64,000 bases of DNA from an uncultured Xanthomonas sp. (GCA_943912265.1 CALTTS010000002.1:186001-250000), one strand, 5' to 3'; shown: positions 1 to 9,962, counted from the first letter of the stretch. Notes: a model not told the origin generated them from the sequence alone. Made by a program: numbers and translations.

Positions 1-128
1 CGCAGCAGGAAGCGCGCTTCGTCGGGCGACAGTTCGCCGTCGATCAACGCCGACAACTGCCGGCGGCAATGCGCATCCAGCTTGTCCTGTGCAAGGCCTG
101 ATTGTTCGGGAATCCGGTTATCGCTCAT
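1..128 (-). CDS. rseA: anti-sigma-E factor RseA, N-terminal fragment
   Basis: Only the first 42 codons are present; the gene runs off the left edge of the window. The product starts MSDNRIPEQS and contains LSALIDGELSPDEARFLL, the N-terminal sigma-binding motif of RseA, which holds sigma-E at the inner membrane until envelope stress triggers its proteolysis. Its ATG lies inside the last codons of rpoE (11-bp overlap), so the two are translationally coupled, the usual arrangement for a sigma factor and its anti-sigma partner. The periplasmic and membrane parts cannot be seen here. Confidence 0.85.
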   Translation of the reverse strand, partial: MSDNRIPEQSGLAQDKLDAHCRRQLSALIDGELSPDEARFLL

Positions 129-759
129 GTCGTGCATGCTCGCGTGTGGCACTGTCGGTACTGTCCAGCAGCGGGCGCAACCCGGCATCGATGGCCTCGC
201 GTGCGCGGAAGATCCGCGAACGCACCGTGCCGATGGGGCAGCCCATCTTCTGCGCGATGTCCTCGTAACTCAGGCCGTCCATCTCGCGCAGGGTGATGGC
301 GGTCCGCAATTCCTCCGGCAAGGCTTCGACCGCGCGCATCACCGTTTGTTCCATCTCCTGTCGCAAAAGTTCATGTTCGGGCGTGTCGCCGTCGCGCAGG
401 CGGGTGCCGACGTCGTACTGCTCGGCGTCGGCGGCGTCGATGTCGTCGGTGGGCGGGCGGCGGCTGTGGGCAACGAGATGGTTCTTGGCGGTGTTCACGG
501 CGATGCGGTGCAGCCAGGTATAGAACTGGGCGTCACCGCGGAAACTGCCGATGGCGCGGTAGGCGCGGATGAAGGTGTCCTGGGCCACGTCCTGGCATTC
601 GCTCCAGTCGGAGACGTAGCGCCCGATCAGGCCGACGATGCGGTGCTGGTACTTGCGCACCAGCAGGTCGAAGGCCGCGCTGTCGCCGCGCTGCACGCGC
701 CGCACCAGGTCCAGGTCCTGCGGTTCGGTGGATCCCTTTTGTGTCCAATCCTCGGCCAT
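118..759 (-). CDS. rpoE: ECF RNA polymerase sigma factor RpoE (sigma-E)
   Basis: The 213-residue product, counted from MAEDWTQ, has sigma region 2 near residues 16-85 (YVSDWSECQDVAQDTFIRAY, then GDAQFYTWLHRIAVNTAKN) and region 4 near 140-195 (LPEELRTAITLREMDGLSYE, then GTVRSRIFRAREAID). It is the envelope-stress sigma factor that binds -35/-10 elements of outer-membrane homeostasis genes. A longer frame allows a start 10 codons upstream (789), but family members normally begin just before the charged DLDLVRRVQRGD segment, so 759 is preferred. It is followed directly by rseA in an overlapping pair. Confidence 0.93.
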   Translation of the reverse strand: MAEDWTQKGSTEPQDLDLVRRVQRGDSAAFDLLVRKYQHRIVGLIGRYVSDWSECQDVAQDTFIRAYRAIGSFRGDAQFYTWLHRIAVNTAKNHLVAHSRRPPTDDIDAADAEQYDVGTRLRDGDTPEHELLRQEMEQTVMRAVEALPEELRTAITLREMDGLSYEDIAQKMGCPIGTVRSRIFRAREAIDAGLRPLLDSTDSATREHARHER

Positions 760-918
760 GCCGACCGCGCTCCCTGCAAAGCCCGGCAAAGGCCGGCTGC
801 TGTGACCATCCCGGGCGGGAAAAGTTCTGCCGGATCGGCAACGTGGCGCTGCCGGCCGTTCAGGCGCGGGCCGTGCCGCACCCGTCCCGGCGTCGTCCCC
901 TGCCTATCCAATGGGGAT

Positions 919-948
919 TTGACGCGGTGGAAACAAGCTCGGGATGAT
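919..948 (+). promoter_or_regulatory. candidate sigma-70 promoter for the fadB/fadJ-like gene
   Basis: TTGACG at 919-924 is followed after 18 bp by GATGAT at 943-948, about 36 bp before the ATG at 984. The -35 matches the consensus at five of six positions and the -10 at four. No FadR-like palindrome was recognised. This is pattern matching only. Confidence 0.3.
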
Positions 949-983
949 AACGGCCTTTCCATACATGACCGGATGGTGCTGCC

Positions 984-3059
984 ATGCTCGCAGGCTTCGA
1001 TGGGCTTCGATTCAGCCACTGGGTGCCCGAGATCCGCGACGACGGCGTCGTGGTGCTTTCGTTCGACCGTGCGGGCACCTCGGTCAACGCCTTCTCGCAG
1101 GACGTGCTGATCGAACTGGGCGACCTGATCGAGCGCATCGCCATCGATCCGCCCAAGGCGGTGGTGATCCGTTCGGCCAAGCCGAGCGGCTTCATCGCCG
1201 GCGCCGACCTGAAGGAATTCCAGGAGTACGACCGCAAGGGCACGATCAACGACGCGATCCGGCGCGGCCAGGCCACGTTCCAGAAGCTGGCCGAACTGCC
1301 CTGCCCGACCGTCGCGGCGATCCACGGCTTCTGCATGGGCGGCGGCACCGAGATCGCGCTGGCCTGCCGCTACCGCGTGGCCAGCAGCGACCCGTCCACC
1401 CGCATCGGCCTGCCGGAAGTGAAACTGGGCATCTTCCCGGGCTGGGGCGGCAGCGCGCGCCTGCCGCGCCTGATCGGCGCCCCGGCGGCAATGGACCTGA
1501 TGCTGACCGGCCGCACCGTCTCGGCCGGCGCCGCGCGCGCGATGGGCCTGGTGGACAAGGTGGCCGACCCGGCGGTGCTGGTCGACGTCGCCGCGTCGCT
1601 GGCGCTGAACGGGACCCAGCGCCCGTTCAAGCAGAAGCTGCTGGCCTGGGCCAGCAACACTTGGCTGGCGCGCCAGATCCTGGCGCCGCAGATGGCCAAG
1701 CAGGTCGCGCGCAAGGCGCCCAGGGCGCACTACCCGGCCCCGTACGCGCTGATCGACGTGTGGAAGCGCGCCGGCGGCAAGGGCATCCAGGGCCGGCTCG
1801 ACGCCGAGCGCCGCGCCGTGGTGCGGCTGGCCGGCACGCCGACCGCGCGCAACCTGATCCGCATCTTCTTCCTCACCGAGCGGCTCAAGGGCCTGGGCGG
1901 CAAGGACCACGGCATCCGCCACGTGCACGTGGTCGGTGCCGGGGTGATGGGCGGCGACATCGCCGCGTGGTCGGCCTACAAGGGCTTCGAGGTCACCCTG
2001 CAGGACCGCGAACAGCGCTTCATCGACGGCGCGCTCGGCCGTGCGCAGGAACTGTTCAACAAAAAAGTGAAGGACGAGAGCAAGCGCCCGGCCGTGGCCG
2101 CGCGCCTGAAGCCCGACCTGGACGGCGCCGGCGTGGCCGACGCGGACCTGGTGATCGAGGCCATCGTCGAGAACCCGGAGGCCAAGCGCGCGCTGTACCA
2201 GTCGATCGAGCCGCGCCTCAAGCCCGACGCGCTGCTGACCACCAACACCTCCTCGATCCCGCTGGACGAGCTGCGCGAACACATCGCCGCGCCGGCCCGC
2301 TTCGCCGGCCTGCACTACTTCAACCCGGTGGCGCTGATGCCGCTGGTGGAGATCGTCCAGCACGACCGGCTGGACCCGGACACCGTCACCCGGCTGGCCG
2401 CGTTCTGCAAGGCGCTGGACAAGTTCCCGGTGCCGGTGGCCGGCACACCGGGCTTCCTGGTCAACCGCGTGCTGTTCCCGTACCTGCTCGAAGCGGCCAC
2501 TGCCTACGCCGAGGGCATCCCCGGCGCGGTGATCGACAAGGCGGCGGTGAAGTTCGGCATGCCGATGGGGCCGATCGAACTGATCGACACGGTGGGCCTG
2601 GACGTGGCCGCCGGCGTGGCCGCCGAGCTGTCGCCCTTCCTCGGCCTGCAGGTGCCGGCGGCGCTGGCCTCGGTGGAACCGGGCAAGCGCGGCAAGAAGG
2701 ACGGCCAGGGCCTGTACAAGTGGGCACCGACCGACAAGGGCAGCCGGGCGGTGAAGCCGGACGTGCCGGCCGGCTACGCGGCGCCGTCCGACCTGGAAGA
2801 CCGCCTGATCCTGCCGCTGCTCAACGAAGCGGTGGCCTGCCTGCACGACGGCGTGGTGGCCGACGCCGACCTGCTCGACGCCGGGGTGATCTTCGGCACC
2901 GGCTTCGCCCCGTTCCGCGGCGGCCCGATCATGCACATCCGCGCCACCGGCGCCGATGCCCTGGTCGAACGCCTGAAGACCCTGCAGGCCCGCCACGGCG
3001 ACCGCTTCGCCCCGCGTCCGGGCTGGGATTCGCCGGTGCTGCGCGAACCGGCGGCGTGA
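984..3059 (+). CDS. bifunctional enoyl-CoA hydratase / 3-hydroxyacyl-CoA dehydrogenase (FadB/FadJ type)
   Basis: This 691-residue multifunctional beta-oxidation enzyme hydrates trans-2-enoyl-CoA and oxidises the 3-hydroxyacyl-CoA with NAD. The N-terminal crotonase domain (about 15-200) has the oxyanion segment IAGADLKEF and two Glu sites, in CMGGGTEIALACRYR and GLPEVKLGIFPGWGGS. The C-terminal dehydrogenase begins near residue 314 with the Rossmann loop VVGAGVMGGD and carries the catalytic His in LHYFNPV. It is a little shorter than E. coli FadB (729). No thiolase (fadA) lies next to it, so the thiolase must be elsewhere. The ATG at 984 has no clear Shine-Dalgarno sequence, but the protein begins FDGLRFSHW with good coding character. 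Confidence 0.9.
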   Translation: MLAGFDGLRFSHWVPEIRDDGVVVLSFDRAGTSVNAFSQDVLIELGDLIERIAIDPPKAVVIRSAKPSGFIAGADLKEFQEYDRKGTINDAIRRGQATFQKLAELPCPTVAAIHGFCMGGGTEIALACRYRVASSDPSTRIGLPEVKLGIFPGWGGSARLPRLIGAPAAMDLMLTGRTVSAGAARAMGLVDKVADPAVLVDVAASLALNGTQRPFKQKLLAWASNTWLARQILAPQMAKQVARKAPRAHYPAPYALIDVWKRAGGKGIQGRLDAERRAVVRLAGTPTARNLIRIFFLTERLKGLGGKDHGIRHVHVVGAGVMGGDIAAWSAYKGFEVTLQDREQRFIDGALGRAQELFNKKVKDESKRPAVAARLKPDLDGAGVADADLVIEAIVENPEAKRALYQSIEPRLKPDALLTTNTSSIPLDELREHIAAPARFAGLHYFNPVALMPLVEIVQHDRLDPDTVTRLAAFCKALDKFPVPVAGTPGFLVNRVLFPYLLEAATAYAEGIPGAVIDKAAVKFGMPMGPIELIDTVGLDVAAGVAAELSPFLGLQVPAALASVEPGKRGKKDGQGLYKWAPTDKGSRAVKPDVPAGYAAPSDLEDRLILPLLNEAVACLHDGVVADADLLDAGVIFGTGFAPFRGGPIMHIRATGADALVERLKTLQARHGDRFAPRPGWDSPVLREPAA

Positions 3060-3074
3060 TGCCGGGCCGGCGCG

Positions 3075-3094
3075 TGCCGGGCATCGGCCCGGCA
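3075..3094. terminator. hairpin between convergent genes
   Basis: A perfect 8-bp stem (TGCCGGGC/GCCCGGCA) with an ATCG loop lies 15 bp after the fadB-like stop and before the stop of the convergent lipoprotein gene. There is no U-tract on either strand, so it is at best a weak bidirectional terminator. Confidence 0.35.
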
Positions 3095-3131
3095 CGGCTG
3101 CCGCCGGCTCCTCCCTCCCGGTCGTCCCCCT

Positions 3132-3587
3132 TTACTGGAAGCGGATCTGCCCCGGCTTCACGACCCGCACGTGGGTCTGGTAGTAGTACTTGCCGGTGGG
3201 TTTGCCGTCGGCGAGAAACACGATCTTCGTCCGCCGCGCGGTGCCGCTGACCTGGATCGCGCGGCCGCGCAGGCGCTGTTCCAGCGTGCCGCCAAGCCGC
3301 TCTTCCAGCTGCACGGCCACCGAAGGCGCCAGCGCCACCGTCAGGTTGCGCTGGTCGTGGTAGTCCGCTTCGGAATTCAGGTAGACGCCGTGCCCGTCGC
3401 GCCCCACCGCACGCACGGTCAGCGCGAACACGCCGGTCACGCCGTCGCGCGGCGCGGCGGCAGCCAGCTGCACGGCACTGGACGGATCGATCCACGCCTG
3501 CCCGGGCGGCAGCACGACGACCCGTTCATGCACGCAGGCGGCCAGCAACAGACACAGCGCGGAAGCAGCAAGCGTCCGGTGACGCAT
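3132..3587 (-). CDS. small secreted lipoprotein, unknown function
   Basis: The 151-residue product starts MRHRTLAASALCLLLAAC, a signal peptide ending in a lipobox with Cys18 as the acylation site. The mature part is predicted to be mostly beta, with the segments GVTGVFALTVRAVGRDG and KIVFLADGKPTGKYYYQTHV. I do not recognise the family; it has some resemblance to small outer-membrane YcfL-like lipoproteins. The frame is open further upstream to 3785, but the lipoprotein start at 3587 is the only one giving an export signal. It stands alone, convergent with the fadB-like gene and downstream of pilZ on the same strand. Confidence 0.7.
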   Translation of the reverse strand: MRHRTLAASALCLLLAACVHERVVVLPPGQAWIDPSSAVQLAAAAPRDGVTGVFALTVRAVGRDGHGVYLNSEADYHDQRNLTVALAPSVAVQLEERLGGTLEQRLRGRAIQVSGTARRTKIVFLADGKPTGKYYYQTHVRVVKPGQIRFQ

Positions 3588-3634
3588 GATCGCGCCTCCG
3601 GTCAGGCACACCGGTACAGGCCGGTGCGGGGAAC

Positions 3635-3988
3635 TCACAGCGTGTGGGTGGCGCGTTCGGAGCCGAGCGCACCGGCCAGCAGGGTCTCGACCTTGTTGCG
3701 CACGGTCTCGCCCTCGCTGCTGTCCGGGAACTGCACGCCGATGCCGGCCACGCGATTGCCCTGCGCGCCGGCCGGCGTCACCCACACCACCCGGCCGGCC
3801 ACCGGCAGGCGGTCGCTGGAATCGGGCAGCGTGAGCAGCAGGAACACTTCGTCGCCGATGAAATAGCGCTTCGGCGTCGGCACGAAGATGCCGCCGCCCT
3901 TGATGAACGGCATGTAGGCGTTGTACAGCGAGGCCTTGTCCTTGACTGCCAGCGACAGGATGCCCTGGCGTCCATGTGGTGCACTCAT
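3635..3988 (-). CDS. pilZ: type IV pilus biogenesis PilZ-domain protein
   Basis: This 117-residue single PilZ domain contains GGGIFVPTPKRYFIGDEVFL and LPVAGRVVWVTPAGAQGNR and closely resembles the xanthomonad PilZ that binds the FimX EAL protein and the PilB ATPase. The N-terminal RxxxR c-di-GMP-binding motif of canonical PilZ domains is not visible, which agrees with the known non-binding PilZ of this group. It follows holB with a 4-bp gap, the same holB-pilZ order as in Pseudomonas and Xanthomonas. The start MSAPHGRQG fits the family; upstream in-frame codons belong to the holB tail. Confidence 0.92.
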   Translation of the reverse strand: MSAPHGRQGILSLAVKDKASLYNAYMPFIKGGGIFVPTPKRYFIGDEVFLLLTLPDSSDRLPVAGRVVWVTPAGAQGNRVAGIGVQFPDSSEGETVRNKVETLLAGALGSERATHTL

Positions 3989-3992
3989 CGCG

Positions 3993-4970
3993 TCATCCCC
4001 TCCGTGGTGCGGCCGGCGCGTGTTCCGCGTCGCGCCAGGCCAGCAGCAATTCCGCCACCGCAAGATCGGCGCGCACCGTGGTGCGCAGCAGGTCGCGGGT
4101 GCGGTTGGCCGAATCGAACCATGCGGCCAGCTTGTGCAATCGCGCCGGATCGGTCAAGCCGGCCTGCGCGGCGTGCTCGCGGGCCAGGTCGGCCGCATGG
4201 CGCAGGCGCAGGGCCAGGCGCTCGTCGCCGCTCCAGCGCTGCGCCGCCTCGACCGTGCCCAGCTTGCCGCCGGCGATGCGGTCCAGGTCGGCCGCCACTT
4301 CGCGGCGCAGGGCCAGGCCGTCGTGGCGCAGCCAGTCGTCGGCCAGCCCGGGATGGCCGCGGGCGGCGTCCAGCGCCGCGACGGCCTGCGCCTCGGCGTG
4401 CCCCTGTCCGCGCAGCCAGGCCAGGGCTTCCGCGCGCGGCGGCAGGCGGAACTCCAGCCGCTGGCAGCGGCTGCGGATCGTCGCCGGCAGGCGCATCGGA
4501 TCGTCCGACACCAGCCACAGGTAGCGGCCCGGCGCCGGTTCCTCCAGCGTCTTGAGCAGGGCGTTGGCGGCGGCGCGGTTGATCGCGTCGGCCGGGGCGA
4601 TGATCGCCACCTGCGCCTGCCCGTACTGCGCGGTCAGCGACAGCCGCTCGGACAGTTCGCGGATCTGCTCGATGACGATCTCGGTGCGCAGCTTGTCGCC
4701 CGTTCTGGTCGGCACGAACGACAGCTGCTGCAGGTCCGGGTGGGTGCCAGCCTCGAGCAGCTGGCGGGCGCGCAGGTTGGCCGGCGCCTCCGCCGCGGCG
4801 GTGTCCAGCCCGCACAGCAGCCGCCAGGCCAGCCGCGCGGCCACCGCGCGCTTGCCCAGCCCGGCCGGCCCGCACAGCAGCAGGCCGTGGCCGAGGCGGC
4901 CGGCATCGAGCACGCCGGCGGCATGGGCGTAGACGCGCTGCTGCCAGGGCGTCAGGTCCGCCGGGCTCAT
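3993..4970 (-). CDS. holB: DNA polymerase III delta-prime subunit
   Basis: The 325-residue clamp-loader subunit has a P-loop-like LLCGPAGLGKR at about residues 31-41, the AAA+ sensor region with KTLEEPAPGRYLWLVSD, and PATIRSRCQRLEFR of the DnaX/HolB family. It acts with DnaX and HolA to load the beta clamp on primed DNA. Its ATG overlaps the tmk stop by 4 bp (ATGA), indicating translational coupling in the mltG-tmk-holB-pilZ tail of the operon. Confidence 0.92.
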   Translation of the reverse strand: MSPADLTPWQQRVYAHAAGVLDAGRLGHGLLLCGPAGLGKRAVAARLAWRLLCGLDTAAAEAPANLRARQLLEAGTHPDLQQLSFVPTRTGDKLRTEIVIEQIRELSERLSLTAQYGQAQVAIIAPADAINRAAANALLKTLEEPAPGRYLWLVSDDPMRLPATIRSRCQRLEFRLPPRAEALAWLRGQGHAEAQAVAALDAARGHPGLADDWLRHDGLALRREVAADLDRIAGGKLGTVEAAQRWSGDERLALRLRHAADLAREHAAQAGLTDPARLHKLAAWFDSANRTRDLLRTTVRADLAVAELLLAWRDAEHAPAAPRRG

Positions 4971-5620
4971 GCCAGCGCCTCCAGATGGCGCTCGACCGTG
5001 GCGCGCACGGCCGCGGCCACCTCGTCGAGGCCGCGGCCGGCGTCGATCACGCGGAAACGCGCCGGATCGGCGGCGGCGCGCTGCAGGAAGCCCTCGCGCA
5101 CGCGCTCGAAGAAATCGTCCTGCTCGCGCTCGATCCGGTCCGGCCACAGGTCGCGGCCGGAGGCGCGGGCGCGGCCGACGCGCACGTCCAGGTCGAGCAG
5201 CAGGGTCAGCCCGGGCTTGAGGCCGACGGTCTCGTGTTCCAGCCGCTCCACCAGCGCGGCCTCCAGCCCGCGCCCGGCCACCTGGTAGGCGTAGCTGGAA
5301 TCGGTGAAACGGTCGCTGACCACCCACCGCCCCTCGCGCAGGGCCGGGCGGATCACCGCGTGCACGTGCTGCACGCGCGCGGCGAACATCAGCAGCAGCT
5401 CGGCCTTGGGGGCCAGCGGCTCGACCTCCTCGCCGCGCGTCAGCAGCAGCTCGCGGATGCGCTCGGCCACCGGCGTGCCGCCCGGTTCGCGCGTGGACAG
5501 CACGTCCAGCCCGCGATCGGCGAGGGTCTGCCGGATCACCGCCAGCGCGCTGCTCTTGCCTGCCCCGTCGCCGCCTTCGAGCGAGATGAAATGCGGGTGG
5601 CTGACGATGCCGGCGATCAC
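4967..5620 (-). CDS. tmk: thymidylate kinase
   Basis: This 217-residue enzyme phosphorylates dTMP to dTDP. It shows the P-loop EGGDGAGKS at residues 15-23, the DRF motif in VVSDRFTDSSYAYQ, and the lid segment RASGRDLWPDRIEREQDDFF. The start is a GTG at 5620 inside the mltG stop (GTGA overlap); no ATG lies at a suitable place, and the frame upstream is mltG in another phase. It is located between mltG and holB, the common gammaproteobacterial order. Confidence 0.93.
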   Translation of the reverse strand: MIAGIVSHPHFISLEGGDGAGKSSALAVIRQTLADRGLDVLSTREPGGTPVAERIRELLLTRGEEVEPLAPKAELLLMFAARVQHVHAVIRPALREGRWVVSDRFTDSSYAYQVAGRGLEAALVERLEHETVGLKPGLTLLLDLDVRVGRARASGRDLWPDRIEREQDDFFERVREGFLQRAAADPARFRVIDAGRGLDEVAAAVRATVERHLEALA

Positions 5621-6660
5621 GGCGCCGGCCCCGCCGCGCGGCGGTTGCGCAGGTAGGCGGCCACCGCCGCGTTGTGCGCGTCCAGGCTGGAGGAGAAGAC
5701 GTGGCGACCGCTGCCGTCGCCGACGGCGACGAAATACAGCGCATCGCCCGGCGCGGGGTGTGTGGCCGCCTGCAGCGCGGGCCGGCCGGGCATGGCGATC
5801 GGCGTGGGCGGCAAACCGGTGCGGGTGTAGGTGTTGTAGGGCGTGTCTGCCAGCAGGTCGCGCTTGCGGATGTTGCCGTCGTAGGCCGCGCCCATGCCGT
5901 AGATCACGGTGGGGTCGGTCTGCAGCAGCATGCCCTTCTGCAAGCGGCGCACGAACACGCCGGCGATCTTCGCCCGCTCGTCGGCGGCGCCGGTTTCCTT
6001 CTCGACGATCGAGGCCAGCGCCAGCGCCTCGTCCGGCGTTTTCAGCGGCAGCGCCGGGTCGCGCGCGGCCCAGGCCGCGGCCAGCGCCTTGTCCATCGCG
6101 GCGTGGGCGCGGCGCAGCACGTCGATGTCGCTGTCGCCACGCTGGTACAGGTAGGTTTCGGGCAGGAAGCGGCCCTCGGGGTGCTGGCCCGGATGGCCGA
6201 TGGCCTCCATCAGGGCGGCATCGTCCAAGCCGGCGGCGGTGTGCCGCAGCGGTTCCGCCTGCGCCAGCGCGGCACGCAGCTGGCGGATGTTCCAGCCGTC
6301 CACGAGGGTGAAACGGTGCTGGATGGTGCGGCCGTCGCGCATGCGCTGCAGCAGCGTGCGCGGGCTCAGGCCGGGACCGAGCGCGTATTCGCCGGCCTTG
6401 ATGTGCCCGGCCGCGCCGGTCAGGCGCGCCAGCAGCAGCCACTGGTAATCGCGCCCCTGGTGCACGCCGGCCTCGCGCAGGCGGCCGACCACGGCGCGCA
6501 GGCCGTCGCCGCGCCGGATCAGCACGCTCGCCTCGGCGGCGGGGCCGGCGATCGGCGTCGCCGCGAACCGCAGGCAGCCGATCCACGCGCCGGCCGCCAC
6601 CGCCAGCGCCACGAGGGCGGCCAGCAGCAGGACCAGCGGGACGGGACGGCGAAGGGACAT
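5617..6660 (-). CDS. mltG: endolytic murein transglycosylase MltG (YceG)
   Basis: The 347-residue inner-membrane protein has one transmembrane helix near residues 6-28 (VPLVLLLAALVALAVAAGAW), a LysM-like region (IKAGEYALGPGLSPRTLLQR) and the YceG catalytic domain with the essential Glu in ASIVEKET and the signature TDPTVIYGMG. It cleaves nascent glycan strands to set their length. MSLRRPVPL at 6660 is preferred over a Met seven codons upstream, because it puts the basic residues directly before the membrane helix. Confidence 0.92.
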   Translation of the reverse strand: MSLRRPVPLVLLLAALVALAVAAGAWIGCLRFAATPIAGPAAEASVLIRRGDGLRAVVGRLREAGVHQGRDYQWLLLARLTGAAGHIKAGEYALGPGLSPRTLLQRMRDGRTIQHRFTLVDGWNIRQLRAALAQAEPLRHTAAGLDDAALMEAIGHPGQHPEGRFLPETYLYQRGDSDIDVLRRAHAAMDKALAAAWAARDPALPLKTPDEALALASIVEKETGAADERAKIAGVFVRRLQKGMLLQTDPTVIYGMGAAYDGNIRKRDLLADTPYNTYTRTGLPPTPIAMPGRPALQAATHPAPGDALYFVAVGDGSGRHVFSSSLDAHNAAVAAYLRNRRAAGPAP

Positions 6661-6751
6661 GCGGCTCACGGTTTCATCCACGCGGCGGGTCCATCAGGAT
6701 ACCCCGGCGCGCGGACCGGGCGCCCCGGCACCGCGTTCCGGCACGGGGCCA

Positions 6752-8137
6752 TCATGTCCACGCCTTCAGCAGGCCGCGTGCCTTGGCGCGGGTTTCGTCC
6801 AGCTCCCGCAGCGGGTCCGAATCGGCGACGATGCCGGCGCCGGTGCGGAACACCACGTCGCGGCCCTGCACCTCGGCGCTGCGGATCAGGATGTTCAGGT
6901 CCATGTCGCCGTCGCGGCCGAGCCAGCCGAACGCGCCGGTGTAGGCGCCGCGCGCGCGGCCCTCGATGGCGGCGACGATCTGCATGCAGCGCAGCTTCGG
7001 GCAGCCGGTGATGGTGCCGCCGGGGAACACCGCCGCGATCGTTTCGCCCGGCGTGGTGCCGGGCCGCAGGCGGCCGCGCACGTTGCTGACGATGTGGTGC
7101 ACGTGGGCGTAGCTTTCCACCGTCATCAGCTCGTCCACCTCGACGCTGCCGGGCACGCAGAGGCGGCCGAGGTCGTTGCGCTCCAGGTCGATCAGCATCA
7201 CGTGCTCGGCGCGCTCCTTGGGGTGGCCGACCAGTTCGCGGATGCGCGCGGCATCGTCGTCGCCGGCGGCATGCCGTTCCGGCGCCCGCGGCCGGGTGCC
7301 GGCGATCGGCCGGGTCTGCACCCGATCGCCCTGCACCGACACCAGCCGCTCCGGCGAGGAACTGACCACGGTCCGCCCGGAATGGTTGAACAGCCCGGCG
7401 AACGGCGCCGGATTGGCGGCCCGCAGGCGTGCATACAGCTGTGCCGGATCGGGGGCTTCGGCAAATCGCGCATGCCAGCCGCGCGACAGGTTGGCCTGGA
7501 ACACGTCGCCGGCCCGCAGGTGCGCGAGCACGCGCCCGACGCCGTCGATGAAACGCGCCGGGTCGTCCTCGTCCAGCGCCGGCGGCGGCTGCCAGCGGGG
7601 CAGCGGCGGCAACGGCGCGGACAGGTCGGCGGCGATGGCCGCGAGCAGGGGTTCGGCGCCCGGCTCGGCGACGGCCACGCACTGGCCGGTGGCGCGGTCG
7701 CGCAGCACCGCCGCCGGGCAGCGCAGGGCCAGCGCGGGCGGCAGGCCGTCGCCGCGCGCAGGCAGGTCGAGCACCGGTTCGGCCTGCGCGCCCAGTTCGT
7801 AGTCCAGCAGCAAGGCCCAGCCGCCGCGGAACGGCCAGCAGCCCCCGGCATCGCATTCAGCGCGCGCGCCGTCGCCGCGGGCCGCCTGCCATGCCGCATC
7901 GAGTGCCTGCAGGAACGTCGTCCCGGCCGGCAGGCCCGCCGGCACGCTGCCGTCGAGCGCGCGCGTGACGCCGTCGGCATCCAGCCGCAGGCCGCTGCCG
8001 TCGGCCGCCAGCAGCAGGTCGAAACGGCCCTGCGGCGTGCCCGAGGCCGCCGATTCCATCAGCAGCGGGTAGCGCGACGGCGCGCGCCGGTGCAGCGCGA
8101 GCAGGTCGGTGTCGGCGGGCAGCGCGAGCAGCGGCAT
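6752..8137 (-). CDS. pabB: aminodeoxychorismate synthase component I
   Basis: The 461-residue chorismate-binding enzyme aminates chorismate on the way to p-aminobenzoate and folate. The core motifs are AGDVFQANLSR, HVMLIDLERNDLGR, VESYAHVHHIVS, FPGGTITGCPKLR and FRTGAGIVADSDP. Length and neighbourhood match PabB, although the site PIAGT (Ala279) has the Ala of anthranilate synthases where E. coli PabB has Lys. The gene sits where pabC is found in E. coli fab clusters. The start MPLLALPADTDL is chosen; the upstream open frame is not coding-like. No glutaminase (PabA) gene is in the window. Confidence 0.85.
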   Translation of the reverse strand: MPLLALPADTDLLALHRRAPSRYPLLMESAASGTPQGRFDLLLAADGSGLRLDADGVTRALDGSVPAGLPAGTTFLQALDAAWQAARGDGARAECDAGGCWPFRGGWALLLDYELGAQAEPVLDLPARGDGLPPALALRCPAAVLRDRATGQCVAVAEPGAEPLLAAIAADLSAPLPPLPRWQPPPALDEDDPARFIDGVGRVLAHLRAGDVFQANLSRGWHARFAEAPDPAQLYARLRAANPAPFAGLFNHSGRTVVSSSPERLVSVQGDRVQTRPIAGTRPRAPERHAAGDDDAARIRELVGHPKERAEHVMLIDLERNDLGRLCVPGSVEVDELMTVESYAHVHHIVSNVRGRLRPGTTPGETIAAVFPGGTITGCPKLRCMQIVAAIEGRARGAYTGAFGWLGRDGDMDLNILIRSAEVQGRDVVFRTGAGIVADSDPLRELDETRAKARGLLKAWT

Positions 8138-8201
8138 CGGGTGGACGTCGGAACCGGCCAGTGAGGCGTGCGGCGCGGGATCGGCGCGCCGCCCGGCACC
8201 G

Positions 8202-9440
<1,239 letters not shown>

Positions 9441-9488
9441 TGGATTCTCCCTTCAACCGTGGCTGGCGCATCCGCGCCCGAAATGCAC

Positions 9489-9508
9489 GGGGCCGCGAAC
9501 GCGGCCCC
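9489..9508 (-). promoter_or_regulatory. GC-rich hairpin in the acpP-fabF gap
   Basis: GGGGCCGCG and CGCGGCCCC form a perfect 9-bp stem with a 2-nt loop between the acpP stop and the fabF start. No U-tract follows on the transcribed strand, so it more likely acts as an mRNA-stability element or partial attenuator, letting acpP be made in excess over fabF. Function is inferred. Confidence 0.4.
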
Positions 9509-9569
9509 ATGTCGGTTTTCGCCGCCGCGCGCCGGCATGCGGCCGGGAGCGCGGCGGAATCGGCCCGCC

Positions 9570-9809
9570 TCAGCTCTTGACGTGCGCGGTGACGTAGTCG
9601 ATGGCCTGCTGGACGGTGGTGATCTTCTCGGCCTCTTCGTCCGGGATCTCGCACTCGAACTCTTCTTCCAGCGCCATCACCAGCTCGACGGTGTCCAGCG
9701 AATCCGCACCCAGGTCGTCGACGAACGACGCGCTGTTGGTGACTTCATCTTCTTTGACGCCAAGCTGTTCGACGACGATCTTCTTGACGCGCTCTTCAAT
9801 GCTGCTCAT
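9570..9809 (-). CDS. acpP: acyl carrier protein
   Basis: This acidic 79-residue protein carries the growing acyl chain on a phosphopantetheine attached to Ser37 in GADSLDTVEL. The flanking helix signature VMALEEEFECEIPDEEAEKI is standard AcpP. The start MSSIEERVKKIV is unambiguous. It has its own 153-bp upstream spacer after fabG, consistent with a separate promoter for this very abundant protein. Confidence 0.97.
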   Translation of the reverse strand: MSSIEERVKKIVVEQLGVKEDEVTNSASFVDDLGADSLDTVELVMALEEEFECEIPDEEAEKITTVQQAIDYVTAHVKS

Positions 9810-9874
9810 GTGATATCGCTCCAGACGGAGTGGTTGTTGAACGAAACGCCATCGCCGGGCGATGACCGCGCGGG

Positions 9875-9882
9875 ATAGTGTA
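9875..9882 (-). promoter_or_regulatory. possible -10 element of an acpP promoter
   Basis: On the minus strand the overlapping hexamers TACACT (877-882) and CACTAT (875-880) lie about 65-70 bp before the acpP ATG, in the AT-richest part of the fabG-acpP gap. No convincing -35 sits at 16-18 bp, so confidence is low. Confidence 0.25.
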
Positions 9883-9962
9883 GTGGAAAGCGGCAAATCC
9901 GGGCAGGCGCCCGAAAATACCGCAACATCAGCGACTTGCAAGCCGGCCCGCGGCCGCGGGGA

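Noticed and set aside
627..3095. An 822-codon open frame antisense to the fadB-like gene
   Set aside because: It is an antisense shadow caused by high GC at third positions; no domain or biased composition of a real protein, and it overlaps a well-defined enzyme.
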